DNA of 11,644 bases, taken from NCBI GenBank assembly GCA_903957465.1, contig CAJBPJ010000280.1:1-11644 (forward strand). Reading direction: 5' to 3'. Below are positions 1-7,286 of this stretch, piece after piece. Numbering within the stretch: the stretch's first letter is position 1; each line of letters starts with the position of its first letter. Below the pieces are notes generated by a model, which was given only the letters and a program-made list of their open reading frames with translations, was not told the DNA's origin and did no database searches. The position numbers and the translations under genes are program-made. The stretch is from an uncultured Opitutia bacterium (GTDB taxonomy: Bacteria > Verrucomicrobiota > Verrucomicrobiia > Opitutales > UBA953).

Positions 1-338
1 CTGATCAAGAGGCCGCCCAAAAGCTTGCCGCTGCTCAGGCGCGTATTGTTGCGCTCGAAAACAACCTGGCCCAAGAAAAACTGACGAGCGAAAGCAATCA
101 ACGCGCGCAGCAAGTCGCCCAGCCCGTCGCCGCACCTACACCCGCGCCCGCGCCTATATCCGAAACCGGTTTATCCGCTGCATTGGCCGCTGCACAGGCA
201 GAAAGCCGCGCGCGCGTTTACTCCGAGTACACCGCTCGCAAAGGCTTACTGGAACGGCAAGTCCGCAACGGCGAAGTCACTCGCGAGCAGTACCGCGTGC
301 TTTTAGCACAACTCGACAAAGAGTTACGCCGTCTCTGA
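1..338 (+). CDS. C-terminal part of an unrecognised coiled-coil protein (5' end outside the window)
   Basis: An open frame runs from the left edge (first full codon at 3) to TGA at 336-338, giving 111 residues. I do not recognise the family. Three parts are visible. The first is an Ala/Gln/Glu-rich helix with heptad-like spacing, probably coiled coil. The second is a Pro/Ala linker around residues 44-57 (QPVAAPTPAPAP). The third is a charged helical tail of about 45 residues ending in DKELRRL. The tail contains NGEVTREQYRVLLAQL, which resembles the 'G-x-I-T-x-E-E-[FY]' pattern of short SHOCT-like oligomerisation helices; this similarity is only suggestive. Codon use and composition match the neighbours. 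The intrinsic terminator just downstream shows that the transcription unit ends here, separate from gcvT. The missing N-terminus could carry a signal peptide or membrane anchor, but nothing in the window tells. Confidence 0.75.
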   Translation, partial: DQEAAQKLAAAQARIVALENNLAQEKLTSESNQRAQQVAQPVAAPTPAPAPISETGLSAALAAAQAESRARVYSEYTARKGLLERQVRNGEVTREQYRVLLAQLDKELRRL

Positions 339-355
339 TTTTACGATCAGCGATT

Positions 356-386
356 AAGCCCAGCGTGATAGCTGGGCTTTTTTATT
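356..386 (+). terminator. Rho-independent terminator after the coiled-coil gene
   Basis: A perfect 9-bp stem, AAGCCCAGC (356-364) pairing with GCTGGGCTT (371-379), encloses a 6-nt loop GTGATA. It is followed by an unbroken T run at 378-383. It begins 17 nt after the stop codon at 336-338 and ends about 35 nt before gcvT. It should therefore insulate the gcv unit from upstream transcription. Confidence 0.93.
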
Positions 387-419
387 GGAACATTCCGCTC
401 ACTCGACCACGTTTAATCC

Positions 420-1511
420 ATGTCCGAAAACCTAAGCCGCACGCCCCTCTATGCCTTCCACGTTGCCAACGGAGCACGCATGGTGCCCTTTGCCGGCTGG
501 GAGATGCCTGTTCAGTATACCGGCATCCTCGAGGAACACTTGGCCGTGCGCCGCACCGCAGGTCTATTTGATGTGAGTCACATGGGTGAATGTCGCGTAA
601 CCGGCAAAGACGCGGCTGTGTTTCTTGACCGCGTAATGACTAACACTATGGCCACGATTCCCGTGGGTATGGCGCGCTACACCATTCTCTGTCAGCCGGA
701 TGGTGGCTGTGTCGACGACCTCATTGTCTATCGCCTTGGACCTGAAGAATTCCTCATCTGCCTCAATGCTTCCAATGCTCCCAAAGACATTGCGTGGCTA
801 CGTGCTCAGGTCGGCTCATCCCAAGTTAAAATCGCCGATGAGTGCGCGCAGTGGGGCCAACTCGCCTTACAGGGACCAGCGGCCGAAGCGATCTTGTCGT
901 CCCTCACTTCCGTAAAGCTCGATAGCATCAAGCGCTTTGCCTTTGTCGTCACCACTGTCGCAAATGTCAGCGAATGCATCATCTCCCGGACTGGCTACAC
1001 AGGTTCACCCGGTTTTGAAATTTATTTGCCAGCGGCGAGTGCCACCAAAGTTGCGGAGGCTATTTTAGCTGCGGGCAAGCCACACGGACTCCTCCTAACG
1101 GGTCTAGGCGCGCGCGACTCCCTGCGACTCGAAGCTGGCTACCCGCTCTATGGACATGAAATCTCCGAGGTCATTTCGCCGATTCAAGCTGGCCTAGGTT
1201 GGACGGTTAAGTTCTCCAAGCCTGAGTTTATCGGCCGCGAAGCACTTAAAAAGCAGGCTGATGGCGCCCTGCCCTCTTCAGTCGTTCTCTTCTCGTTGGC
1301 CGATCGACGTATTGCCCGCCAAGGAACAGCCGTCTTTGCCGGAGACACTAAAGTTGGCGAGGTCCTTTCAGGCACGCACTCGCCTTTACTCAATAAACCC
1401 ATTGGTACGGCTTTAATTAGCTCAGATGCCCTAGCTAAAGGAAACCTTACTGTGGATATTCGCGGGAATCGAATCCCTTTAGAAATTTCTGCAGAACCTT
1501 TTGTGAAGTGA
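420..1511 (+). CDS. gcvT: Aminomethyltransferase, T-protein of the glycine cleavage system
   Basis: This 363-residue protein has the usual GcvT length. T-protein takes the aminomethyl group from lipoylated H-protein, passes the methylene to tetrahydrofolate and releases ammonia; it acts in the cytoplasm. Landmarks in order: the N-terminal FAGWEMPVQY (residues 24-33), DVSHMGE (51-57), GGCVDDLIVYR (95-105) with the family's folate-contacting aspartate region at Asp99/Asp100, TGYTGSPGFEI (191-201), GLGARDSLRLEAG (225-237), and SGTHSP near the C-terminus. Tyr193 and Glu200 keep the spacing of the folate-site Tyr/Glu pair of T-proteins. The usual 'GED/GEA' of the TGYTG loop is GSP here, a mild variant. 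The ATG at 420 fits the normal family N-terminus (TPLYAFH...). No Shine-Dalgarno is visible upstream. gcvH follows after 48 bp, so the two are probably cotranscribed. No glycine riboswitch fits the short gap after the preceding terminator. Confidence 0.96.
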   Translation: MSENLSRTPLYAFHVANGARMVPFAGWEMPVQYTGILEEHLAVRRTAGLFDVSHMGECRVTGKDAAVFLDRVMTNTMATIPVGMARYTILCQPDGGCVDDLIVYRLGPEEFLICLNASNAPKDIAWLRAQVGSSQVKIADECAQWGQLALQGPAAEAILSSLTSVKLDSIKRFAFVVTTVANVSECIISRTGYTGSPGFEIYLPAASATKVAEAILAAGKPHGLLLTGLGARDSLRLEAGYPLYGHEISEVISPIQAGLGWTVKFSKPEFIGREALKKQADGALPSSVVLFSLADRRIARQGTAVFAGDTKVGEVLSGTHSPLLNKPIGTALISSDALAKGNLTVDIRGNRIPLEISAEPFVK

Positions 1512-1559
1512 GGGATTGAACTATTTTCCTGAGACCCCTTCCTTTCACTAACCTTCCCC

Positions 1560-1940
1560 ATGAGCTCCCTCCCTTCCGACCTTCGCTACACCAAAGACCA
1601 CGAGTGGCTGCGCCTTGAAAATGATGGTACCGCTACCATTGGCATTACTGATCATGCCCAGGCCGCTCTCGGCGACGTTACCTTTGTTGATCTCCCTAAG
1701 GTAGGCGCGACTTTCGCAGAACATGCAGTTTTCGGAACCGTCGAATCGGTTAAGGCTGCCTCCGATCTCTACTGTCCCGTTGCTGGAACAATTGTTGGCG
1801 TAAATGCTGAACTCAACGGCTCGCCTGATCTCGTTAATCGCGAACCTTACACGGGCGCCTGGATGATTCGCATCAAGCTGGACAATTCCGCTGCTGCGCA
1901 GGCACTGCTCACGGCGGATCAGTATAAGCAATTACTCTAA
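1560..1940 (+). CDS. gcvH: Glycine cleavage system H-protein (lipoyl carrier)
   Basis: At 126 residues this matches GcvH length. The protein carries the lipoyl arm that shuttles the aminomethyl group between P-, T- and L-proteins. It begins with the typical RYTKDHEWLR (9-18). The lipoylation site is Lys65 in FGTVESVKAASDLYCPVAG, and the conserved tail region is EPYTGAWMIRIKL. The fold is a compact biotinyl/lipoyl hybrid barrel with no extra domain. It is probably in an operon with gcvT 48 bp upstream. The P-protein gene gcvP, often next in line, does not follow: the next gene runs convergently and ends 20 bp away. The region before the ATG is pyrimidine-rich (CCTTCCCC) with no Shine-Dalgarno. 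A lipoate synthase or ligase and gcvP must lie elsewhere if the system works. Confidence 0.97.
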   Translation: MSSLPSDLRYTKDHEWLRLENDGTATIGITDHAQAALGDVTFVDLPKVGATFAEHAVFGTVESVKAASDLYCPVAGTIVGVNAELNGSPDLVNREPYTGAWMIRIKLDNSAAAQALLTADQYKQLL

Positions 1941-1960
1941 GAGCACGTCGCTCGCGCAGT

Positions 1961-3445
1961 CTAGCGTGCGGCTTTGTCACCATCGAGGTTACGCTCGAGT
2001 TGACGTGCTAGCCTTACAAACGGCAGCCCGAGTAATAAGTAGATAAGTGCCACGAGTAGGCCTAACAAAAAGTAATCGTAGTACTGCGTGGCGAGTCGCT
2101 GGTAGGAGCCTGTGAGTTCGAGCAACGTAATCATCGAAACCAGGGATGAATCTTTCAGTAGGCTAATGAAGTCGTTCGTCATCGTCGGCAGACACACGCG
2201 CAGTGCTTGTGGAACAATCACATGTCTCAATGCCTGGCGCTGTGTAAGCCCCAAAGCTAAAGCTGCTTCGAGTTGGCCTCGGGGAACGCCGCGTAAGCCA
2301 CTTCGATAATTCTCCGCTTCGTACGCAGCGTAGTTTATTCCCAACGCCAAAACGCCAGCCACAAACGGCGGGAACTGGATGCCGATATTGGGCAATCCAT
2401 AATACAGAAAGAGGGTTTGGATAAGCAGGGGCGTTCCGCGAATAACCTCAATCCACGTTGCCGCTAGCCATGAAAGTGGCGTCGGACCATAAACGCGTGC
2501 GAGGGCAAGGATGAGGCCAAGCGCAACCGCCAGAAGCATGGCACTCAAGGACAGCGCGAGCGTCAAACCAGCGCCTTTAGCCAAGAGCGAGAGGGCTTCA
2601 GGTGAAAAATACCGGGCGAGTTTTTCTGTCCAAGAAACTGAGTCGCGCACGCGGCTCACGTAATCAAGGTAGCCATCGGGCGTTCCGAGTGGCTCAGGGG
2701 GTTGCCCGTACAAAGACGCCTGAGCGGGCCCCCAGAGATCCCACTTGGAAAGAATCCTTCGTAGTTCGCCGTCCGCAATCATACCACGCAAGGCAGCATC
2801 AATCGGGGCCTTCAGGGCACTCCCTTTGCGCAAAGCAATGGCGTAACGAATTTCTCCAATCGGCTCGCCAATTAATTCAAGACGCGGATCAGGCCCGGCA
2901 TAATACTTGGCAATCGGTACATCGAGCAGGACGGCATCGATACGGCCAGTGGCGAGATCGTTGTAAGCCTGTAATTCTTGGTCGTAACGAACGGCTTCAA
3001 CGCCGGGAGTATTCTCCAATAGTTCAAGTGCCAACGTCTGACCGAGCGTACCCACACGCAGGCCCGACATCGCTGCAAGCGATTCAGGACGAGGGCCACC
3101 GCGACGAACCACGATTTGTTCATAGCACTTGAAATAAGGAATGGAAAAATCGACCTCCTTAGCTCGGTCATCGCTGATCTCAATTCCGTTGATGGCTATA
3201 TCGTATTTACCAGCTTGTACGCCCGGAACTAGGCCATCCCAATCATTGCGAACGGCCTTTGGCTGACGCCCAAGACGACGTGCAATGGCATCGACAATGT
3301 CTTTTTCGAAGCCGACCAGCGCATCGGTATTGTCGGGGTGAAACGCGTATGGCACATTACCGTCGGTGGCAGCGCCCCAGGTTAGCTCGGGCAACGGTTC
3401 GCGCGCCGCAAGCGATACCATTAACAATAAGAGCGCATATCTCAT
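1961..3445 (-). CDS. Fused solute-binding/permease protein of a polar amino acid ABC importer
   Basis: The 494-residue protein combines two parts of a PAAT-family (GlnH/GlnP, HisJ/HisM type) importer. Residues 2-14 form a hydrophobic signal sequence with no lipobox cysteine. Residues about 20-240 are a type II binding domain: VGFEKDIVDAIARRLG (44-59), DIAINGIEISDDRAKEVDFS (82-101) whose Arg94 is at the usual ligand-carboxylate position, and DAVLLD (170-175). After a linker (about 241-285) come hydrophobic segments over 286-480 with the EAA coupling loop at about 393-413 (EAALALGLTQRQALRHVIVPQ) that contacts the ATPase. The ATG at 3445 overlaps the ATPase stop as ATGA and leads straight into the signal sequence, so I prefer it to the ATG at 3454. 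Substrate cannot be read from sequence; Gln, Glu, Arg, His or cystine are possible. The binding domain should stay tethered in the periplasm or at the outer face of the membrane. Confidence 0.93.
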   Translation of the reverse strand: MRYALLLLMVSLAAREPLPELTWGAATDGNVPYAFHPDNTDALVGFEKDIVDAIARRLGRQPKAVRNDWDGLVPGVQAGKYDIAINGIEISDDRAKEVDFSIPYFKCYEQIVVRRGGPRPESLAAMSGLRVGTLGQTLALELLENTPGVEAVRYDQELQAYNDLATGRIDAVLLDVPIAKYYAGPDPRLELIGEPIGEIRYAIALRKGSALKAPIDAALRGMIADGELRRILSKWDLWGPAQASLYGQPPEPLGTPDGYLDYVSRVRDSVSWTEKLARYFSPEALSLLAKGAGLTLALSLSAMLLAVALGLILALARVYGPTPLSWLAATWIEVIRGTPLLIQTLFLYYGLPNIGIQFPPFVAGVLALGINYAAYEAENYRSGLRGVPRGQLEAALALGLTQRQALRHVIVPQALRVCLPTMTNDFISLLKDSSLVSMITLLELTGSYQRLATQYYDYFLLGLLVALIYLLLGLPFVRLARQLERNLDGDKAAR

Positions 3446-4179
3446 GCTAAACATGCGCGCAGAAAGCGCTGGGTGCGCTCATCGCGCGGTGCTGTGAGTA
3501 AATCTGCCGCATCTGCCACAACTTCGCCGTGGTCAAGGTGGATAGTTCGACACGCCAGCGCGCGCGCAAATGGCATGTCATGTGTGACGACAATTTGGGC
3601 AAGGCCTTCTTGCTGGCGGTCACGAATGAGCGCAACGACGTCGGCCGTTCGCTCAGGATCAAGCGCGCTCGTCGGCTCATCGTAGAGCACGGCGTCTGGG
3701 CGCAGTGCTAGTGCACGAGCAATGGCGACGCGCTGTTGCTGTCCGCCTGAAAGCTGATGTGGCCGGCGGTTAAATAACTCCGGCGACACGCCAACACGTG
3801 CGAGTAATTGCTCAGCGTAATCTGTATCTTCTTTTGTAAACTCAGGCCGCAATAGTCCAGGTGCGAGCAGCAGATTGCCCATCACATCTAAATGCGGGAA
3901 GAGATGAAATCCTTGAAAGACCAGGCCAACACGACGACGAAGATCAAGGGGGGAAACGGGGGCTCCATCCAAAGTAATCGAGCCACCATCCACAGGCTCC
4001 AGTCCATTGAGGCAACGCAGCAGGGTCGACTTCCCGCAGCCAGAAGAACCAATCATACAAACGAGTTCGGCCGGCCTTAGGTGCAGGCTAATACCTTTTA
4101 AGACCTGTATACTGCCATAGGCCTTCGAGATGAGTTCGGCGCGCAGATCGGGCACGGCGTCAATTTGAGGGTAAGACAT
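3442..4179 (-). CDS. ATP-binding subunit of a polar amino acid ABC importer (GlnQ/HisP type)
   Basis: With its start at 4179 this protein has 245 residues, the normal size of GlnQ/HisP ATPases. All nucleotide-binding motifs are intact: Walker A GSSGCGKST (44-52), Q-loop Gln89 in VFQGFHLFPHL, signature LSGGQQQR (143-150), Walker B VLYDEP with catalytic Glu168, D-loop SALDP (171-175) and switch His200. It hydrolyses ATP at the inner membrane face to drive the fused binding/permease protein encoded directly downstream. Its TGA overlaps that gene's ATG, implying translational coupling and roughly matched synthesis. The frame stays open up to 4266, but that would run into the divergent thiH start at 4237. 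The ATG at 4179 gives the family-typical N-terminus. An AGAGG sits only 1 nt before this ATG, too close to be a normal ribosome binding site. The assignment is firm; the transported amino acid is not known. Confidence 0.95.
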   Translation of the reverse strand: MSYPQIDAVPDLRAELISKAYGSIQVLKGISLHLRPAELVCMIGSSGCGKSTLLRCLNGLEPVDGGSITLDGAPVSPLDLRRRVGLVFQGFHLFPHLDVMGNLLLAPGLLRPEFTKEDTDYAEQLLARVGVSPELFNRRPHQLSGGQQQRVAIARALALRPDAVLYDEPTSALDPERTADVVALIRDRQQEGLAQIVVTHDMPFARALACRTIHLDHGEVVADAADLLTAPRDERTQRFLRACLA

Positions 4180-4236
4180 GGCCTCTGCAACGCCCGAGAC
4201 GCTTGCGCTCCGCCCTTTCGCTTCTAAGTTAGCAGC

Positions 4237-5376
4237 GTGTCTTTTGCCGAAGTCCATGCCGCCCACCCTTGGGACATTACCCGAGCCAGCATTACTGCGT
4301 GTACAGAAAAAGACGTTCTACAGGCGCTTGAGCGAGCGAAAGCCGGCAACTGCCAACTCGATGATTTTCGAGCGCTCATCTCTCCGGCAGCACAACCCTA
4401 CCTCGAGACAATGGCTCAACTGAGCCACGCACGGACCGTCCAGCGATTTGGACGAACGATGCAGCTCTTTGCCCCCGCATACCTTTCGAACGAGTGTCAG
4501 AATGTTTGTACCTATTGCGGCTATAGCGCGGGAAATAAAGTCCCGCGGCGAACACTTAACCCGGTTGAAATTCTTCGCGAAGCTGCCGCCATTCGTAAAC
4601 TCGGTGTTGACCACGCACTGCTACTAACAGGTGAATCAACGAAGGTTGGCGTGGATTATTTCGTGCAAGCACTCGACCTGCTGCGCCCACACTTCGCTTC
4701 GCTATCAATGGAAGTTCAACCTTTAGAGGTCGAAGAGTATGTCCGGCTCCGACAGCACGGATTAAATGCCATTTTAGTTTACCAAGAAACTTACCATGCG
4801 GAGACATACCGCACACATCACCCGAAAGGTCGCAAATCCGAGTTTGGCTGGCGGCTAGATGCCCCAGATCGCGTAGGGCAAGCAGGGGTACATAAGATTG
4901 GCTTGGGGGCGCTCTTTGGCCTCGAAGATTGGCGTACGGAGTGCTTCTTCACAGCACTGCACCTCGACTGGCTTGAGCGCAAACACTGGCGGAGCCGATT
5001 CAGCGTATCATTCCCTCGTTTACGTCCACATGAAGGCAACCTTAAGCCGAAGGTTGAAATGACGGACCGGGATCTCGTCCAAGCGATCTGTGCATTCCGT
5101 CTCTTGAATGGAGAAGTTGAGCTGAATTTAAGTACGCGCGAAAGTGCGGCGTTTCGCGATAAAGCCTTTCGCATTGGCGTCACTGCCATGTCGGCCGGCT
5201 CACGAACAAATCCTGCAGGCTACTCCGAAGGTGCGGAAGCATCCTTGGAGCAATTCTCGATTGAAGATACGCGCTCGCCCGCGGAAGTTTCCACAATGCT
5301 TAGCGCCGCTGGCTACGAAACTATCTGGAAAGACTGGGATGCATCGTATGACCAGGCGGAGGCGATTCCTAAGTAA
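4237..5376 (+). CDS. thiH: 2-iminoacetate synthase (tyrosine lyase), radical SAM
   Basis: This 379-residue protein resembles enterobacterial ThiH along its whole length. ThiH cleaves L-tyrosine with a 5'-deoxyadenosyl radical, giving p-cresol and dehydroglycine for the thiazole ring of thiamine. The radical SAM cluster motif CX3CX2C is Cys87, Cys91 and Cys94 (SNECQNVCTYCGYS). Other family blocks are LLLTGEST, MEVQPLEVEEY, VYQETYHAETYRTHHPKG, KIGLGALFGL, SVSFPRLRPHEG, LSTRES and the closing WKDWD. The start is a GTG: an in-frame TAA lies 12 nt upstream and no ATG follows before the conserved PWD region, so GTG at 4237 is effectively forced. No Shine-Dalgarno is visible. It lies divergently 57 bp from the ABC ATPase, and rsmE starts 3 bp after its stop. 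No other thi gene is nearby, which is unusual. ThiG, ThiS and ThiF partners must be encoded elsewhere if it serves thiamine synthesis. Confidence 0.95.
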   Translation: MSFAEVHAAHPWDITRASITACTEKDVLQALERAKAGNCQLDDFRALISPAAQPYLETMAQLSHARTVQRFGRTMQLFAPAYLSNECQNVCTYCGYSAGNKVPRRTLNPVEILREAAAIRKLGVDHALLLTGESTKVGVDYFVQALDLLRPHFASLSMEVQPLEVEEYVRLRQHGLNAILVYQETYHAETYRTHHPKGRKSEFGWRLDAPDRVGQAGVHKIGLGALFGLEDWRTECFFTALHLDWLERKHWRSRFSVSFPRLRPHEGNLKPKVEMTDRDLVQAICAFRLLNGEVELNLSTRESAAFRDKAFRIGVTAMSAGSRTNPAGYSEGAEASLEQFSIEDTRSPAEVSTMLSAAGYETIWKDWDASYDQAEAIPK

Positions 5377-5379
5377 TTT

Positions 5380-6129
5380 ATGCTACGTGCTTGGCTTGAA
5401 AAACCTCTGCGCCCCGGCGCAACAACCGTCACCCTCTCACCGGAAGAAAGCGGCCACTTGGTGCGCAGTCTACGTGCCCGCCGTGGCGACGTTGTCGTTG
5501 TTCTCGATGGCTCAGGCATGATTGCCGAAGGGCGTTTAAGCAGCGCCGATGGCAATGCCGCCGTCGTCGAATTGCTCAAAGTTTCACGCGCACCTGAATC
5601 CTTCCCCCATGTCACGCTCGTTCAGTCTATGCCGAAAGGCGGCACGATGGATGACCTCGTTCGCTCGGTCGCTGAAGCGGGCGTCAACGAAATCCAGCCG
5701 TTGATGACTGCACGCTGCGAAGTCAGGCTAGACGCTGAGCGCTCACAAGCGAAAGCAGAGCGCTGGCGCGACCAAGTTATTGAGGCCTGTAAACAATGCG
5801 GCAATCCTTGGGCAGCCAAGGTGCAGACGCCGAATTATTTTCGCGCCTGGTGTGATGCATTGCCCCCGATAGCTGAAGGCGAATTACGTTTAACCGCTTC
5901 CTTGGAAATTGACGCCGAGCCGGTCGGACTACTTCGGCTAACTGGCATCACGCGCGTCGTTTGGCTGGTGGGCCCTGAAGGCGACTTAAACCCCGAAGAG
6001 CTCGCAGCCGCTCGACATGCAGGATTCAGACCTATTTCACTTGGCCATGCGGTACTGCGCGCTGAAAACGCCGCGCTGGCCTGCGTCATTGCAACCCAGG
6101 TGTTAAGTCAGCAAGTAAAGCACACTTAA
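5380..6129 (+). CDS. rsmE: 16S rRNA (uracil-1498-N3)-methyltransferase
   Basis: The 249-residue protein matches RsmE, a SPOUT-class enzyme that methylates N3 of U1498 in 16S rRNA using SAM. The N-terminal PUA-like part holds the HLVRSLRARRGDVVVVLDG stretch (26-44). The C-terminal trefoil-knot domain has PKGGTMDDLVRSVAEAGV (85-102), RCEV (112-115), EACKQCGNPW (135-144), the SAM-loop VGPEGDL (197-203) and LGHAVLRAENAAL (221-233). The last block is normally LG..ILR.ETA; here the T is replaced by Asn, and GPEGGF/L is GPEGDL. These are variants near the SAM pocket but not obvious inactivation. ATG at 5380 is 3 bp after the thiH stop, so translation is probably coupled; a GGAGG at 5358-5362 is too distant for a standard ribosome site. 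The stop TAA shares a TTAA with the stop of the convergent malY-like gene. Confidence 0.94.
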   Translation: MLRAWLEKPLRPGATTVTLSPEESGHLVRSLRARRGDVVVVLDGSGMIAEGRLSSADGNAAVVELLKVSRAPESFPHVTLVQSMPKGGTMDDLVRSVAEAGVNEIQPLMTARCEVRLDAERSQAKAERWRDQVIEACKQCGNPWAAKVQTPNYFRAWCDALPPIAEGELRLTASLEIDAEPVGLLRLTGITRVVWLVGPEGDLNPEELAAARHAGFRPISLGHAVLRAENAALACVIATQVLSQQVKHT

Positions 6130-7286
6130 CGCCGTCCAGGCGCTTTCGCGACGACGGCCTTCATGCGTCGCAAAATTTCGCGCAGGCGATCTCTTGGACA
6201 TCCAAAGTTAATCCGCACGTGCCCTGCACCCGCGAAGTCGGCACCATTGCCAAGACCGACGCCACCTTGCTCAAAAGCTGCATGTGGGTCTTCGTAACCG
6301 AGAGCAGTTGCATCAATCCAAGCCAAGAAACTCGCCTGCGGGCGCTGCCGCAACACAAGCCCAGGCATATCCTTCAATTCCTTCTCAATGAGGTCAACAT
6401 TGCCACGAAGGTAATCAATCACGGCTAAGCGCCAAGGCTCGCCGTGGTTGAAAGCAGCTTCCGTTGCCGCCATACCAAAAATATTTTGGTCTAACGAGAG
6501 ACCCTGTAAAATCCTGCGGAAGCGCGTACGCACCGCACTGTCCGTGATAATCGCAAATCCACAGGTCAGTCCGGCCACGTTATACGTTTTACTCGCGGCC
6601 ATGAGAGTAATCGTACGAGCGGCGGTATCATCGGACAACGTCGCAAAAACGGTGTGTTTAATCTTCGGGTCGAGAACGAGGTCGCAATGGATTTCGTCGG
6701 AGCAAACGAGCAAGTCATAGCGCTTCACCAACTCAGCTATACGCAACAACTCTTCGCGCGTGAAGACGCGCGCCAATGGATTGTATGGGCTGCACAACAA
6801 GAGTACTTCGGCTTCAGGTTGCGCGCATGCTTTCTCGAGTGCGGGCCAGTCAAACGTCCATTGCCCGTTTTCAAAAGCCATGGGGACTTTAAGCAATCCG
6901 CGCTCCGAAAGCGTCGGCGCATTCAAAAATGGTGGGTATACAGGGAAAGTACTGACGACAGATTGTCCCGGTGCGCAACCCATGCGGATCGCGGCATGAA
7001 TTCCCGGAACCAGCGAACACATGAATGTGATGGTTTCTTTGCCAATCGTCCATTGATGCCGATTTTTAACATGGTTGACCACCGCCTCAAACGTACGGTC
7101 GCGCTGAGCGGGGTAACCATAAACACCGTGAGCTGCACGCGCGCGCACTGCTTCGACGACTTCTGGAGGCGAAGTGAAATCCATGTCAGCAATCCACGAA
7201 GGGATGATATCGCGACCTGTGTACTTATGCCACTTGGTGCTGTCGCTTGTTGAGCGGTCGGGACAACTATCGAAGTCAAACGACAT
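6126..7286 (-). CDS. PLP-dependent C-S lyase of the MalY/PatB family (cystathionine beta-lyase type)
   Basis: The 386-residue protein is a fold-type I pyridoxal phosphate enzyme. MalY/PatB members split C-S bonds of cystathionine or cysteine conjugates to a thiol, pyruvate and ammonia. Diagnostic stretches are IPSWIADMDFTSPPEV (family 'P.WVADMDF'), GVYGYP, the SPYNP turn, CSDEIHCDLVL with cofactor Asp197, and AASKTYNVAGL with the PLP-binding Lys233. The turn usually reads NP.GRV and here is NPLARVFT, losing the common glycine. I chose ATG at 7286 (MSFDFDSCPDR...), which fits the family; the frame continues to 7334 but that extension looks non-coding. No Shine-Dalgarno is visible. It is a single gene, convergent with rsmE (shared TTAA) and divergent from comF across a 201-bp gap. 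E. coli MalY also modulates the maltose regulator, but nothing here links to maltose. A methionine-salvage or cysteine-conjugate role is equally possible. Confidence 0.9.
   Translation of the reverse strand: MSFDFDSCPDRSTSDSTKWHKYTGRDIIPSWIADMDFTSPPEVVEAVRARAAHGVYGYPAQRDRTFEAVVNHVKNRHQWTIGKETITFMCSLVPGIHAAIRMGCAPGQSVVSTFPVYPPFLNAPTLSERGLLKVPMAFENGQWTFDWPALEKACAQPEAEVLLLCSPYNPLARVFTREELLRIAELVKRYDLLVCSDEIHCDLVLDPKIKHTVFATLSDDTAARTITLMAASKTYNVAGLTCGFAIITDSAVRTRFRRILQGLSLDQNIFGMAATEAAFNHGEPWRLAVIDYLRGNVDLIEKELKDMPGLVLRQRPQASFLAWIDATALGYEDPHAAFEQGGVGLGNGADFAGAGHVRINFGCPRDRLREILRRMKAVVAKAPGRR
6131..6158 (+). terminator. Possible hairpin terminator beyond rsmE, without a T run
   Basis: Two bases after the rsmE stop, GCCGTC (6131-6136) can pair with GACGGC (6153-6158). 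An inner CGC/GCG stem (6141-6143 with 6148-6150) closes a TTTC loop. No uridine tract follows, so it is not a canonical intrinsic terminator. The hairpin lies inside the 3' coding end of the opposing malY-like gene, so the pairing could also be a by-product of codon use. It might still block readthrough or protect mRNA ends. Confidence 0.25.

Noticed and set aside
339..419. A glycine riboswitch before gcvT
   Set aside because: The gap is about 80 nt and largely taken by the intrinsic terminator of the upstream gene; no glycine-aptamer consensus is visible in the remaining 33 nt.
1941..1970. A terminator between gcvH and the convergent ABC gene
   Set aside because: Only 4-6 bp stems (GAGC/GCTC; GCACG/CGTGC) without a T run can be drawn, weaker than those at the other convergent junctions.
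2602..3132. A 176-codon open frame on + opposite the solute-binding/permease gene
   Set aside because: It is antisense to a strongly recognisable ABC protein, has no family motif, and its composition (many Arg, Gln, His, Ser) is typical of a shadow frame.
3446..3454. Upstream ATG for the binding/permease protein
   Set aside because: The ATG at 3445 forms the classic ATGA overlap with the ATPase stop and gives a cleaner signal sequence; the difference is only three residues.
4180..4266. N-terminal extension of the ABC ATPase by 29 residues
   Set aside because: It would overlap the divergent thiH start and its sequence does not resemble the family; ATG at 4179 gives the normal length.
6654..7253. 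A 199-codon open frame on + opposite malY
   Set aside because: It lies wholly within the well-supported PLP enzyme on the other strand and shows no recognisable motif.
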